From an uncultured Faecalibacterium sp. (lineage in GTDB: Bacteria > Bacillota > Clostridia > Oscillospirales > Ruminococcaceae): 62,535 nt of DNA. Positions within the stretch are counted from its first letter, which is position 1; the number at the start of each line of letters is the position of its first letter. Shown one piece after another: positions 9,070-18,802 of the stretch. The notes under the pieces were generated by a model, which saw nothing but the letters and a program-made list of their open reading frames with translations, searched no databases and was not told the DNA's origin. The DNA is taken from contig CAMKDB010000002.1 of assembly GCA_946411155.1 (NCBI GenBank), positions 1-62,535 on the forward strand. The letters run 5' to 3'. Made by a program: the position numbers and the translations under genes.

Positions 9070-10184
9070 TTTGAATAATCCTCCGGATTTACAGTATGTG
9101 TCTTCATGTAGTTGTACCAGACCTGACAGCCGGATTCAAGCAGGTTGATGCCGTCGCTGGTATCCTCCGCGGGCAGATAGCCCTCTTCGTTGGCGACACC
9201 GCTGTAGCAGTCGAGGAAGTAGGTTTTCGTATCGCCGGCGACGGTCTGGATCAGGATGTTATATTTTTTGATCCGTTCGTTGGTGATGTATTCGGTCCGT
9301 CCGTCCCGGTTCTCGGAGACCGGCATGAGCCCGAGCACATAGATCACGGCATCCGGCTGCATGCTGCGGACCTGATCCACCAACTGGCGGAGATTGGTCG
9401 CAAAGGTATCAGGGTTGTTCCAGCCAAGCTCATTGATGCCGAAAGTGAGATAGACCTTTCCGTAACGGTTCAGCGAAAGCTTCTCGTTGGGGCTGCCGTC
9501 CACACCGTCGGAACTGGCGCAGTCATAGGACAGCGCATTATTGACGTTGATGGATGTGCCGTAGAGCAGGGTCTTGAAATTGCCGACGCTGTACAGGTCA
9601 AGGCACTGGACCCTCGTGTCACCGATCAGGATCGCGTCCGCAAAGTAGGAATCTGAAACAGCGGCGGATTCCGGTACCGGCTCTTCGTAATCATAGTAGA
9701 CCGGCACTTTGTGAACGATGACTTCCTGGGTAGGAAGGGGACCGACATTGGCGGTCCTGCCGCGGACAAGCACACGGATCACATTGGCGAGGAACGTGAT
9801 GAGGACGATGAACGCGATGATCAGAAGGCTGACGAAAAGCAGAATCCGGCGGGTCCTCTTCTTTTTCTGGGACTCGCTCTGCTTGCGGGATGCGCGGCGT
9901 TTGCGGATTTCCTCCTGTTTTTTCATCTGTTCCGCTTGTTCCCGGGCAGAAGTCATGGAATCAGGTGCCTTGTGCTCCGCGTGAAGGACGGGCGTTTCCT
10001 CAGGCTCTTCAACCGGATCGGGATCCGGTTCAGGCACATCGGAAACAGCGGCAGGAAGTTCCTCTGCTTCCTCCGCTTCGGGGACTTCAGGCTCAGAGGG
10101 AAGGGGTTCGGGCAGGTCGACTTGACCGGTATGCTCTTCCTCGGGGTCGAAAGTGAAAGTAGTCATTTCTTCATTGTTTTCCAT
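9066..10184 (-). CDS. Membrane-anchored SGNH/GDSL-fold protein with degenerate catalytic motifs
   Basis: Acidic N-terminus, TM, then SYFADAILIGDTRVQCLDLYS, FGINELGWNN, DGINLLESG; 4-nt overlap with the DUF4358 gene. Confidence 0.8.
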   Translation of the reverse strand: MENNEEMTTFTFDPEEEHTGQVDLPEPLPSEPEVPEAEEAEELPAAVSDVPEPDPDPVEEPEETPVLHAEHKAPDSMTSAREQAEQMKKQEEIRKRRASRKQSESQKKKRTRRILLFVSLLIIAFIVLITFLANVIRVLVRGRTANVGPLPTQEVIVHKVPVYYDYEEPVPESAAVSDSYFADAILIGDTRVQCLDLYSVGNFKTLLYGTSINVNNALSYDCASSDGVDGSPNEKLSLNRYGKVYLTFGINELGWNNPDTFATNLRQLVDQVRSMQPDAVIYVLGLMPVSENRDGRTEYITNERIKKYNILIQTVAGDTKTYFLDCYSGVANEEGYLPAEDTSDGINLLESGCQVWYNYMKTHTVNPEDYSN

Positions 10185-10315
10185 GCTCCCATGATAGAGG
10201 ATTATTTATTAAAAATCAATAAACGCATTTTCAGCCCGGCAGGGTGGTTCCGGCGTTTCGGGAAGAGGATCCGGAGGAAAAACAAAACACTTTATCGTAG
10301 TAGCATGGTAGCATA

Positions 10316-10355
10316 TTGACTCGCTAAAGCGTTTATGATATGGTCATATAGTCAA
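10316..10355 (+). promoter_or_regulatory. Promoter with inverted repeats upstream of ABC transporter operon
   Basis: TTGACT (10316-10321), 17 bp, TATGGT (10339-10344); CGCTaaAGCG, TATGA/TCATA and TTGACT/AGTCAA inverted repeats. Confidence 0.5.
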
Positions 10356-10400
10356 ATAACTAAACAAAAGAAAAAAAGAAGGAAAGAGAAACAGAAATCC

Positions 10401-11243
10401 ATGATATCCATCAGAAAATTATTAGCCATTATCCTTGCAATTGCCATGATCTGCGCGCTTTGCTCATGCGGAGCGAAACAGGAACCAACGAACAGACTGG
10501 AGGAAATCAGGCAGAGGGGTTATATCGAGGTCTGCACAGAACCTTACTTCGCCCCCAATGAGTTCATCGATTCCTCGAAGACCGGGCAGGAACAGTATGT
10601 CGGATACGACATGGATCTGGCCCAGTACATCGCGGACGCCATCGGTGTGGAACTCCGGATCGTGCCGCTGGAATTCAGTGCGGTACTGGCTGGGATCGCA
10701 GAAGGAAAGTACGATCTTGCGATATCGGCGCTGGCATATTCTCCCGCGCGGGCGGAAGCGATGGCAATGTCCAAAGGCTACTGGTTCGGCGGAGACGGGT
10801 ACGGTTTTCTGATCCGGGAAGAAGATAAAGGAAAGATCGAAACCATCGAGGACCTTCAGAACGTGGTCGTCGTAACGCAGAGCGGGTCGGTCCAGGAGGC
10901 AATGTACAACCTCTATGTGGGAAAGTCAAAGGAATTCAAACTGGTTTCTTCCATGACGGACGGCTATCTCGCGGTGGCGGAAGGCAAGGCGGACGCCTGC
11001 ATCTGCTCTATTGGTTCTGCGCGCCTGTATGCGGAAGCCAACGGCGGGCTGTATCTCCCCGATTTCCGGTTCGACGTATCGGATGAGCTGACCGGCACAC
11101 GGGTTGCAGCTTGTCTGGAAGGAACGGAGGAACTGATGGAAAGCGTGAACCGCTGCATAGACGAGGTCATTGCCAGCGGGGACATTCAGAAATGGCACGA
11201 CGACGCGGAAGCCTACGCGAAAACGATGGGCCTCATGGACTGA
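10401..11243 (+). CDS. Amino-acid ABC transporter substrate-binding lipoprotein (SBP family 3)
   Basis: Lipobox (ICALCSCGAKQ); EIRQRGYIEVCTEPYFAPNEF...YDMDLAQYIADAIGVELRIVPLEFSAVLAGIAEGKYDLAIS. Confidence 0.9.
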   Translation: MISIRKLLAIILAIAMICALCSCGAKQEPTNRLEEIRQRGYIEVCTEPYFAPNEFIDSSKTGQEQYVGYDMDLAQYIADAIGVELRIVPLEFSAVLAGIAEGKYDLAISALAYSPARAEAMAMSKGYWFGGDGYGFLIREEDKGKIETIEDLQNVVVVTQSGSVQEAMYNLYVGKSKEFKLVSSMTDGYLAVAEGKADACICSIGSARLYAEANGGLYLPDFRFDVSDELTGTRVAACLEGTEELMESVNRCIDEVIASGDIQKWHDDAEAYAKTMGLMD

Positions 11244-11262
11244 TGTCGTAATCCGATCAGTA

Positions 11263-11298
11263 TCAAAGAGGCCGGCAGCATGTACTGCCGGCCTTTGA
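11263..11298. promoter_or_regulatory. Intercistronic stem-loop between SBP and permease genes
   Basis: TCAAA-GA-GGCCGGCAG catgta CTGCCGGCC-TTTGA; no strong U-tract. Confidence 0.6.
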
Positions 11299-11317
11299 AC
11301 AGAAAAGAGAACAGAAA

Positions 11318-11986
11318 ATGTTTTTTGTTAAGACGTACAAACTATGGATCCAGTTTTACCCCGTTTTTCTGAGAGGACTCGCGGGCACGCTCTGGATCTC
11401 CGCCGTCACGCTGGTCTTCGGGACGGTCCTCGGCCTGCTGGTCGCTGTGTTCCGCATGATCCGTGTAAGAGCGCTGAACGCTTTGGCGACAGGATATGTG
11501 GAACTGCTGCGCGGCACCCCTGTGCTCCTCCAGCTGTATTTTTTCTGGATCGGGCTGCCGAAACTGTTTCCTGCTCTGGGTATGACCGATACGCAATCGG
11601 TGATCTGCGCGCTGATCATCAATTCCTCCGCATATATCTCCGAGATCATCCGTGCCGGCATCGGCGCAGTGGATCAGGGGCAGTGGGAGGCCGCGAGAAG
11701 CGTGGGACTGTCGGAGAAGAACGTGTTCCTCCGTGTGATCCTGCCTCAGGCTGTAAAGAATATCCTGCCGGCAATGGGGAATGAATTCATCTCAACGGTT
11801 AAAGGGACTTCCCTGGCGTCGACGTTCTTCGTTCCCGAACTGATCACCAGTTACAAGACGGTGCAGTCTGCCACATTTCTCGCCCTGCAGTCGCTGACGA
11901 TCGCGGGCATCATCTATTTTCTGCTGGATCTGCTGCTGTCGTGGCTCCTGCGGATCCTGGAAAGGAGGCTGATGGAAAGTGACTGA
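11318..11986 (+). CDS. Amino-acid ABC transporter permease (HisM/GlnP type)
   Basis: [81 protein letters not shown]. Confidence 0.95.
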   Translation: MFFVKTYKLWIQFYPVFLRGLAGTLWISAVTLVFGTVLGLLVAVFRMIRVRALNALATGYVELLRGTPVLLQLYFFWIGLPKLFPALGMTDTQSVICALIINSSAYISEIIRAGIGAVDQGQWEAARSVGLSEKNVFLRVILPQAVKNILPAMGNEFISTVKGTSLASTFFVPELITSYKTVQSATFLALQSLTIAGIIYFLLDLLLSWLLRILERRLMESD

Positions 11987-12713
11987 TGAAATCATCCGGA
12001 CAGAGGGACTGACGAAGAATTTCGGGTCGCTGGAAGTCCTCAGGGGGATATCCACCGTGATCCGGCGCGGAGAGGTCGTCTCCATCATCGGCCCGTCCGG
12101 CGGAGGCAAGTCCACGTTTCTGCGCTGTCTGAACCTGCTGGAGCAGCCGACTTCGGGGAAAGTGTTCTTCGAAGGGGAAGATATCACACAGGTGAAGAAA
12201 AACATCGCCAGATACAGAAGAAAGATCGGGATGGTGTTCCAGAATTTCAACGTGTTTCCTAACATGACCGTTCTGGAGAACATAACGCTTGCCCCGCTGC
12301 TGGAGCGCAAGATCACGAGGGCGGAAGCGGAGGAAGAAGCCAGGGCACTGCTTGCCAGAGTCGGGCTTCTGGAGAAAGAGAAGGAATATCCGAGAAAACT
12401 GTCCGGCGGACAGAAGCAGCGGCTGTCCATCGTGCGTGCGCTGGCGATGCACCCCGACGTGATGCTGTTCGACGAGCCGACGTCGGCGCTGGACCCCGAG
12501 ATGGTAAAGGAAGTGCTGAACGTCATCAATGATCTGGTGCGTTCCGGGATGACGTGCGTCATCGTCACCCATGAAATGGGTTTTGCCAGAAACGTATCCA
12601 ACCGTATCATCTTCATCAGCGACGGGGTGATCCGGGAGGAAGGCAGCCCCGAGATTCTGTTCGCGTCGCCGAGAGAACCCGAGACCAGGCGCTTCCTGAG
12701 CATGGTCATGTGA
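11979..12713 (+). CDS. Amino-acid ABC transporter ATP-binding protein
   Basis: Walker [27 protein letters not shown], Walker [15 protein letters not shown]. Confidence 0.97.
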   Translation: MTDEIIRTEGLTKNFGSLEVLRGISTVIRRGEVVSIIGPSGGGKSTFLRCLNLLEQPTSGKVFFEGEDITQVKKNIARYRRKIGMVFQNFNVFPNMTVLENITLAPLLERKITRAEAEEEARALLARVGLLEKEKEYPRKLSGGQKQRLSIVRALAMHPDVMLFDEPTSALDPEMVKEVLNVINDLVRSGMTCVIVTHEMGFARNVSNRIIFISDGVIREEGSPEILFASPREPETRRFLSMVM

Positions 12714-12736
12714 AAACCGAGAAAGGAACGGAAAAA

Positions 12737-14182
12737 ATGAGCACACTTGATGAGATCAGATCCTATGTGGAGCGGAATGCAGATGAGACCGTCCGCATCG
12801 CGAAGAAGATCTGGGAATACGCGGAACTGTCCTACACGGAGGTTCGGTCCGCTGCAGAACTGGAGAATGCACTGGAAGCGGAGGGATTTTCCGTGGAAAA
12901 GGGCATCGCGGGGATTCCAACGGCATTTCTTGCCTCCTATACAGAGGGAAGCGGAAAGCCCGTCGTCGGGGTTCTCGGCGAATACGACGCACTGGACGGG
13001 CTCAGCCAGGTAGCCGGAAGGCCGGAACGGGAAGAGATCGTTCCCGGCGGCTGCGGGCATGGATGCGGACACAACCTGCTCGGTGCCGGCAGTTTCGCCG
13101 CCGCTGTCGCGGTGAAAGATTATCTGAAAAACAACGGCATCGAAGGGAAAGTCCTGTTCTTCGGATGCCCTGCGGAAGAAGGTGCGGGATCAAAACAGTT
13201 CATCGCCAGAGCCGGATATTTCGACGATGTGGATTTCGTTTATACCTGGCACCCGAGTTCCAGAAACGAAGTCCCGGGGAAATCCAGCGTCGCGATCATG
13301 GGCGCCAATTTCATCTTCAACGGGATCGCCTCCCACGCAGGCGGAGCACCGCATCTCGGACGCTCAGCACTGGATGCGGCGGAACTGATGAACGTAGGAT
13401 GCAACTATCTCAGGGAACACATGATCGACCAGGCAAGGATCCACTACGCATACTCCAACGCAGGTGGTACCGCGCCGAACGTCGTGCAGAGCCATACAGT
13501 GATCAAGTACGAGGTCCGCGCACCGAAGGTGAATCAGATGCAGGAACTGTTTACCAGAGTCGTTGACGTTGCCAGAGGAGCCGCCCTTATGACAGGAACG
13601 ACGATGGACTATGAGATCACGATGGCTTTCTCGGATTATATCCAGAACAAGACTTTGGCAGCCGTGATGTCGGATGCGCTGGTGGAAGCGGGTCCGCCGT
13701 CCTGGACGCAGGAGGAATACCGGCTTGCAGGGGAATTCTTCCGCACTTATCCCAAAAGCACCCAGCTGAACATCCTGGAGCAGCTGGCTGAATATATCGA
13801 TCCGGAAGAAGTGGAGCGTACCATGCTCACAAGGCCGCTGGATTCCGTGACGCGGCCGTTTGATCCGAAGGAAACGAGATATGAATCCGGATCTACAGAT
13901 GTGGGTGACGTGGGGTATGCCGTTCCGACCGTCACGCTCCATGTGGCGACGGCAGGACTCGGGAATGTCGGTCACTCCTGGCAGAATACAGCGCTTTCCA
14001 ATTCCTCCATCGGAATGAAGGGCATGCTGAAAGCGGCAGAGGTCATGGCTCTGGCAGCAGTAAACACGCTCGGAAAACCGGACCTGATTGCAAAGGCACG
14101 GCAGGAACTGCTGAGAAAAAACGGTGGGCAGTATGTCTGTCCGCTGCCCGAGTATGTGCAGCCGCCTATCGGAAAGTACTGA
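12737..14182 (+). CDS. M20 family amidohydrolase (AbgB-like)
   Basis: VGVLGEYDALDGLSQVAGRPEREEIVPGGCGHGCGHNLLGAGSFAAAVAVKDYL; ASHAGGAPHLGRSALDA; NYLREHM. Confidence 0.9.
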   Translation: MSTLDEIRSYVERNADETVRIAKKIWEYAELSYTEVRSAAELENALEAEGFSVEKGIAGIPTAFLASYTEGSGKPVVGVLGEYDALDGLSQVAGRPEREEIVPGGCGHGCGHNLLGAGSFAAAVAVKDYLKNNGIEGKVLFFGCPAEEGAGSKQFIARAGYFDDVDFVYTWHPSSRNEVPGKSSVAIMGANFIFNGIASHAGGAPHLGRSALDAAELMNVGCNYLREHMIDQARIHYAYSNAGGTAPNVVQSHTVIKYEVRAPKVNQMQELFTRVVDVARGAALMTGTTMDYEITMAFSDYIQNKTLAAVMSDALVEAGPPSWTQEEYRLAGEFFRTYPKSTQLNILEQLAEYIDPEEVERTMLTRPLDSVTRPFDPKETRYESGSTDVGDVGYAVPTVTLHVATAGLGNVGHSWQNTALSNSSIGMKGMLKAAEVMALAAVNTLGKPDLIAKARQELLRKNGGQYVCPLPEYVQPPIGKY

Positions 14183-14291
14183 TCCGAAAGATTGAAATTA
14201 TACGAACTTCCGGAGTGCATGTGGTACACTGTAGGTGAAGGAAAGGGGAGCGGAGCGACATCCGGAACCGATCCTGTCCGAATTTGACAAT

Positions 14292-14344
14292 CCTTCTTCG
14301 GCCTGCGGCCTGCGAAGGCAAAAGACCTTTTTTGAAAGGAGGTC
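14292..14344 (+). promoter_or_regulatory. Structured 5' leader with SD-sequestering hairpin upstream of rubredoxin-domain gene
   Basis: CCTTC..GGCC tgc GGCC..GAAGG hairpin (14292-14318) then GACCTTTTTTGAAAGGAGGTC (14324-14344), a 9-bp stem enclosing AAAGGAGG just before ATG 14349. Confidence 0.5.
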
Positions 14345-14348
14345 GTAT

Positions 14349-14987
14349 ATGCGCTATATCTGTTCAATCTGCGGCTTTGTCTATGACGATGCCAAGGAGA
14401 AGACACCGTTCGATCAGTTGCCGGACACCTGGAAATGTCCGCTGTGCGGCGCGCCGAAATCCGCATTCGAACCGGAAAGCCCCGTGAAAACGGAGCCGGT
14501 GTCTGCACCGGTTCCGGAAACCGACGCGGACCTGAAACAGCTTTCTTCCGGACAGCTGGCTTCGCTGTTCTCCAATCTGGCAAGAGGATGCGAAAAGCAG
14601 TACAGGCCGGAGGAGGCCGCACTGTTTGCGCAGATCGCGGATTATTACACTTCCGTGACACCGTATCCGCAGGAAAGTTCTCTGGAGGAACTTGCCGCGC
14701 TGCTGAAAACGGATATCCGGGAACGGTATCCCGCAACCAAATCCGTTGCGGAGCAGGAGGGCGACCGCGGTGTTCAGCGGGTCTGCGTCTGGGGCGAAAA
14801 GGTCACACGGATGCTGTCATCCCTCGCGGAACGTTACCTGAAAGAGGGGGAGGATATGCTGAAAGACACGGAGGTATGGGTGTGTACCGTGTGCGGATTT
14901 GTCTTTATCGGAAAGAATCCGCCCGAGCTGTGCCCGGTCTGCAAGGTCCCGGCATGGAAATTCGAGAAAGCGGAAGGGAGGAGATAA
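14349..14987 (+). CDS. Protein with two rubredoxin-type domains flanking a helical domain
   Basis: N-term [14 protein letters not shown]...[14 protein letters not shown]-term [30 protein letters not shown]. Confidence 0.85.
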   Translation: MRYICSICGFVYDDAKEKTPFDQLPDTWKCPLCGAPKSAFEPESPVKTEPVSAPVPETDADLKQLSSGQLASLFSNLARGCEKQYRPEEAALFAQIADYYTSVTPYPQESSLEELAALLKTDIRERYPATKSVAEQEGDRGVQRVCVWGEKVTRMLSSLAERYLKEGEDMLKDTEVWVCTVCGFVFIGKNPPELCPVCKVPAWKFEKAEGRR

Positions 14988-14988
14988 A

Positions 14989-16170
14989 ATGGAACGGACA
15001 GCTGTCAGAAATCTCAGACTGTGTACGAAAGACTGTCTCTGCCTATACGTTTGCCCTACCGGAGCGACGGATACCGAGAACAGCATCATCGATCCGGAAA
15101 AGTGCGTCGGATGCGGCGTATGCGCAGATGCCTGCCCATCCGGAGCGATCAGCATGGTGCCCAGGGAGCTGCCTCCCCAGCAGCCGAAGACAGAACGCGT
15201 TACGGCGGCGGTGAATGCCCTTTCTGCAGTTAAGTCGAAGGAAGAGCGCATGGCTGCGGCAATCGCTGAGAAGACGGAAGCGGATGGGCTGTACCGCTTG
15301 ATGAAAGCGGTTGAGAAGTCTGAACGCCTCATAGAGGAAGATCTGATGCGGGAAGCCGGATACATGCTTCCCCAGAGCGCGAACGCGCATGAATTGCTTG
15401 AGGAGATCCTGGCATCCGCACCGGAAGGATTCCCGTCCGAAGCAGCTGAGAAACTGCTGGAAAAGATCCCCGCCAACGAACCCACCAAAGAAAAGAAGAA
15501 AGAGGTCGGAAAAATGAAACAATACAGATGCCTTGTCTGCGGAACCGTTTTTGAACTGCCGGACGATGCCCCGGCGGTATGCCCCTTGTGTAGGGCAGAG
15601 GGCGATCGGGTTGAACGGATCGTCGAGGAAAAAGCGAATCCCTATGCGGGCACACAGACGGAAAAGAACCTGCAGGCAGCGTTTGCCGGCGAGTCCCAGG
15701 CGAGAAACAAATATACCTATTTTGCTTCTGTCGCGGAAAAGGAAGGCTATGAGCAGATCGCTTCGCTTTTCCTGAAGACCGCAGACAACGAGAGAGAACA
15801 CGCCAAGATCTGGTTCAGAGAACTTAACGGGATCGGGAACACGGCGGAGAATCTCGCGGCTGCGGCCGACGGCGAGAATTATGAGTGGACCGACATGTAT
15901 GAGGATTTCGCCAGAACGGCGGAGCGGGAAGGATTCCCTGCGCTCGCGGCCAAATTCCGTGCGGTCGGGGCTATCGAGAAGCACCATGAGGAGAGATACC
16001 GCGCGCTGCTCCGCAATGTGGAAGCCCGGGAAGTCTTCGCCAAGAGCGAGGTCAAGGTCTGGGAATGCCGCAACTGCGGACATATCGTCGTGGGAACGAA
16101 AGCGCCGGAGGTCTGTCCGGTCTGCGCCTATCCCAAGTCCTTCTTTGAGGTGAACACGGAGAATTATTAA
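14989..16170 (+). CDS. Ferredoxin (2x[4Fe-4S]) - helical linker - rubredoxin - rubrerythrin - rubredoxin fusion
   Basis: [12 protein letters not shown] and [54 protein letters not shown]...EREHAKIWF...[40 protein letters not shown]. Confidence 0.88.
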   Translation: MERTAVRNLRLCTKDCLCLYVCPTGATDTENSIIDPEKCVGCGVCADACPSGAISMVPRELPPQQPKTERVTAAVNALSAVKSKEERMAAAIAEKTEADGLYRLMKAVEKSERLIEEDLMREAGYMLPQSANAHELLEEILASAPEGFPSEAAEKLLEKIPANEPTKEKKKEVGKMKQYRCLVCGTVFELPDDAPAVCPLCRAEGDRVERIVEEKANPYAGTQTEKNLQAAFAGESQARNKYTYFASVAEKEGYEQIASLFLKTADNEREHAKIWFRELNGIGNTAENLAAAADGENYEWTDMYEDFARTAEREGFPALAAKFRAVGAIEKHHEERYRALLRNVEAREVFAKSEVKVWECRNCGHIVVGTKAPEVCPVCAYPKSFFEVNTENY

Positions 16171-16205
16171 ACAGCCCTGTCGGCGCCTGCCAGAACGATA
16201 GGAAG

Positions 16206-16234
16206 CCGGTGCGGAGAATCCCGCACCGGTATTC
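16206..16234 (+). terminator. Terminator-like hairpin
   Basis: CCGGTGCGG agaatc CCGCACCGG then TATTCT. Confidence 0.55.
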
Positions 16235-16268
16235 TCATCCCCATGCGTAATTATTCTTCGGGAAAAAC

Positions 16269-16297
16269 TTGTCGGCGATATCCCTTTTCTCTATAAT
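16269..16297 (+). promoter_or_regulatory. Sigma-A promoter directly abutting lepA start codon
   Basis: TTGTCG (16269-16274), 17-bp spacer, TATAAT (16292-16297); ATG at 16306. Confidence 0.7.
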
Positions 16298-16305
16298 TGT
16301 TGTAC

Positions 16306-18114
16306 ATGGATAACAAACAGAAATACATTCGGAACTTTTCTATCATCGCCCATATCGATCATGGGAAATCCACCCTGGCAGACCGCATCCTGGAGCTGAC
16401 GGGGTCTGTTTCGTCGCGCGAGATGCGCGGACAGCTTCTGGACGGCATGGAACTGGAACAGGAGCGCGGCATCACGATCAAGGCCAGCGCGGTGACGCTG
16501 GATTACAAGGCGAAAGACGGGAATACTTATCAGTACAACCTGATCGATACGCCGGGACATGTGGACTTCAACTATGAAGTATCCCGTTCCCTAGCAGCCT
16601 GCGAAGGGGCGATCCTGATCGTGGATGCCACGCAGGGTGTGGAGGCGCAGACACTGGCGAATGCCTATCTGGCGGTGGACAACGATCTGGAGATCCTGCC
16701 TGTCATCAACAAGATCGACCTGATCTCCGCGGATCCGGAACGGTGCAAGATCGAACTGGAGGACTACGTGGGGATCCCTGCGGAGGATGCGCCAGAGATC
16801 TCCGCCAAACTGGGCACCAATGTGGAAGAGGTCATGGAACGGATTGTGACCGATATCCCTGCTCCTTCCGGTGATCCGGAAGCGCCGCTGCGCTGCCTGA
16901 TCTTCGACTCCGCGTATGACAGCTATAAGGGCGTCATCGTCTATATCCGCGTCTTCGACGGGACGGTGCGTCCCGGAGACAGGATCCGCATGATGGGGAC
17001 CGGCGCGGAATTCCAGGTGGTGGAAGTCGGACACATGCGCGCACTCACACACGAACCGTGCGGAGAACTTTCCGCCGGTGAGGTCGGTTACATCACCGCC
17101 AGCATCAAAAACGTGGCTGATACCCGTGTGGGCGACACGGTCACGGGTTCGGACCGGCCGTGTGCGGAAGCACTGCCCGGATATCGGAAAGCGGTGCCCA
17201 TGGTCTTCTGCGGGATCTACCCGGCGGACGGAGCGGATTATGAGTCGCTGAAAGACGCGCTGGCCAAGCTGGCGCTGAACGATGCATCTCTCTCCTATGA
17301 GCCGGAAACTTCCGGTGCGTTGGGATTCGGATTCCGCTGCGGTTTCCTCGGCCTGCTGCACCTGGAGATCATCACGGAACGGCTGGAACGGGAATTCGAC
17401 CTGGATCTGATCACGACGATCCCCAGTGTCGTCTACCGCATCACCATGACCAACGGCGATGTGAAACTCATCGACAACCCCACCGATTATCCGGATCCTG
17501 CGCAGATCGCGCTGACAGAGGAACCGGTGGTGGACGCCCATATCTTCTCACCTACGGAATATGTCGGAGCGATCATGGACCTCTGCCAGAACCGCAGAGG
17601 CACTTTCTTCGACATGAAGTATCTGGACAAGACCAGAGTGGATCTTCACTATGAACTGCCTCTGGCTGAAATCATTTATGACTTCTTCGATGCGTTGAAG
17701 AGCAGGACCAGGGGCTACGCCTCCTTCGACTATGAGATGAAGGGCTACCGGGAGAGCAAACTCGTCCGGCTGGATTTCCTCATTGCAGGAGAGCCCATCG
17801 ATGCACTTTCCTTCATCATCTTTGCGGATAATGCCTATACCCGTGGGCGGAAGACTGCAGAAAAACTGAAGGAGTATATCCCGAGGCAACTGTTCGAGGT
17901 GCCGATCCAGGCTGCGGTAGGCGGCAAGATCATCGCCCGAGAGACGGTCAAGGCGCTGCGCAAGGACGTTCTTGCCAAGTGCTACGGCGGAGATATTACC
18001 AGAAAGAAAAAATTGCTGGAGAAACAGAAAGAAGGAAAGAAACGGATGCGCAAGTTCGGCACCGTGGAAGTTCCAAGTGAAGCGTTCACTGCAGTTTTGA
18101 AACTGGACGACTGA
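16306..18114 (+). CDS. lepA: Elongation factor 4 (LepA)
   Basis: [73 protein letters not shown]-terminal LepA domain. Confidence 0.98.
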   Translation: MDNKQKYIRNFSIIAHIDHGKSTLADRILELTGSVSSREMRGQLLDGMELEQERGITIKASAVTLDYKAKDGNTYQYNLIDTPGHVDFNYEVSRSLAACEGAILIVDATQGVEAQTLANAYLAVDNDLEILPVINKIDLISADPERCKIELEDYVGIPAEDAPEISAKLGTNVEEVMERIVTDIPAPSGDPEAPLRCLIFDSAYDSYKGVIVYIRVFDGTVRPGDRIRMMGTGAEFQVVEVGHMRALTHEPCGELSAGEVGYITASIKNVADTRVGDTVTGSDRPCAEALPGYRKAVPMVFCGIYPADGADYESLKDALAKLALNDASLSYEPETSGALGFGFRCGFLGLLHLEIITERLEREFDLDLITTIPSVVYRITMTNGDVKLIDNPTDYPDPAQIALTEEPVVDAHIFSPTEYVGAIMDLCQNRRGTFFDMKYLDKTRVDLHYELPLAEIIYDFFDALKSRTRGYASFDYEMKGYRESKLVRLDFLIAGEPIDALSFIIFADNAYTRGRKTAEKLKEYIPRQLFEVPIQAAVGGKIIARETVKALRKDVLAKCYGGDITRKKKLLEKQKEGKKRMRKFGTVEVPSEAFTAVLKLDD

Positions 18115-18187
18115 TACAGATATATACAGAAATTGCCACACCCTGGGACGGCTCCGTCCCGGGGCTTGCGGTGCGGAAAGGATGACC

Positions 18188-18802
18188 ATGTATTGGAGAC
18201 TATTTGAACGGAAGCAGAGCGGGATTCGCTGGCTGATCGCCGGCCTCGGCAACCCGGGGATGAAATATGAGGCGACCCGACACAATATGGGGTTCATGGC
18301 GCTGGATGCCATTGCTCAGGAGAAGGGCGTCAGGGTGGACCGAGCCAAGTTTCAGGGCCTGACCGCTTCCGCGAAATTCGGCGACGAGCAGGTCCTCCTG
18401 CTGAAGCCACAGACGTTCATGAATCTGTCCGGTAACAGCATCGCCCAGGCCGCCCGCTATTACAAGATCCCTGCGGAGCAGGTAATCGTCCTGTGCGACG
18501 ACATCACGCTGGCTCCCGGAACGATCCGGCTGAGGGACAAGGGCTCTGCCGGCGGACACAACGGGCTGAAGAGCATTATATCCTGCCTTGGAAGCGACCG
18601 TTTTCTCCGGATCCGGATCGGTATCGGCGGAGACGCGCCGACCGGGGACGAACTGGTGGATTATGTACTGGGAAGGCCTTCCTTTGCGGATATGGAAGCC
18701 GTCAGGGCGCGCTACAGCGATATCGCCGCCGCAGCCGAACTGATGGTTCGCGGGGAATTCGGTCTCGCCCAAAGTAAATACAACGGAAAAGGAACAAGAT
18801 GA
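18188..18802 (+). CDS. pth: Peptidyl-tRNA hydrolase
   Basis: LIAGLGNPGMKYEATRHNMGFMALD; LLLKPQTFMNLSGNS; GSAGGHNGLKSI. Confidence 0.96.
   Translation: MYWRLFERKQSGIRWLIAGLGNPGMKYEATRHNMGFMALDAIAQEKGVRVDRAKFQGLTASAKFGDEQVLLLKPQTFMNLSGNSIAQAARYYKIPAEQVIVLCDDITLAPGTIRLRDKGSAGGHNGLKSIISCLGSDRFLRIRIGIGGDAPTGDELVDYVLGRPSFADMEAVRARYSDIAAAAELMVRGEFGLAQSKYNGKGTR

Noticed and set aside
18138-18170. CCCTGGGACGGctCCGTCCCGGGG hairpin between lepA and pth as terminator
   Set aside because: No U-tract; could be an intercistronic structure, but there is not enough to call a terminator
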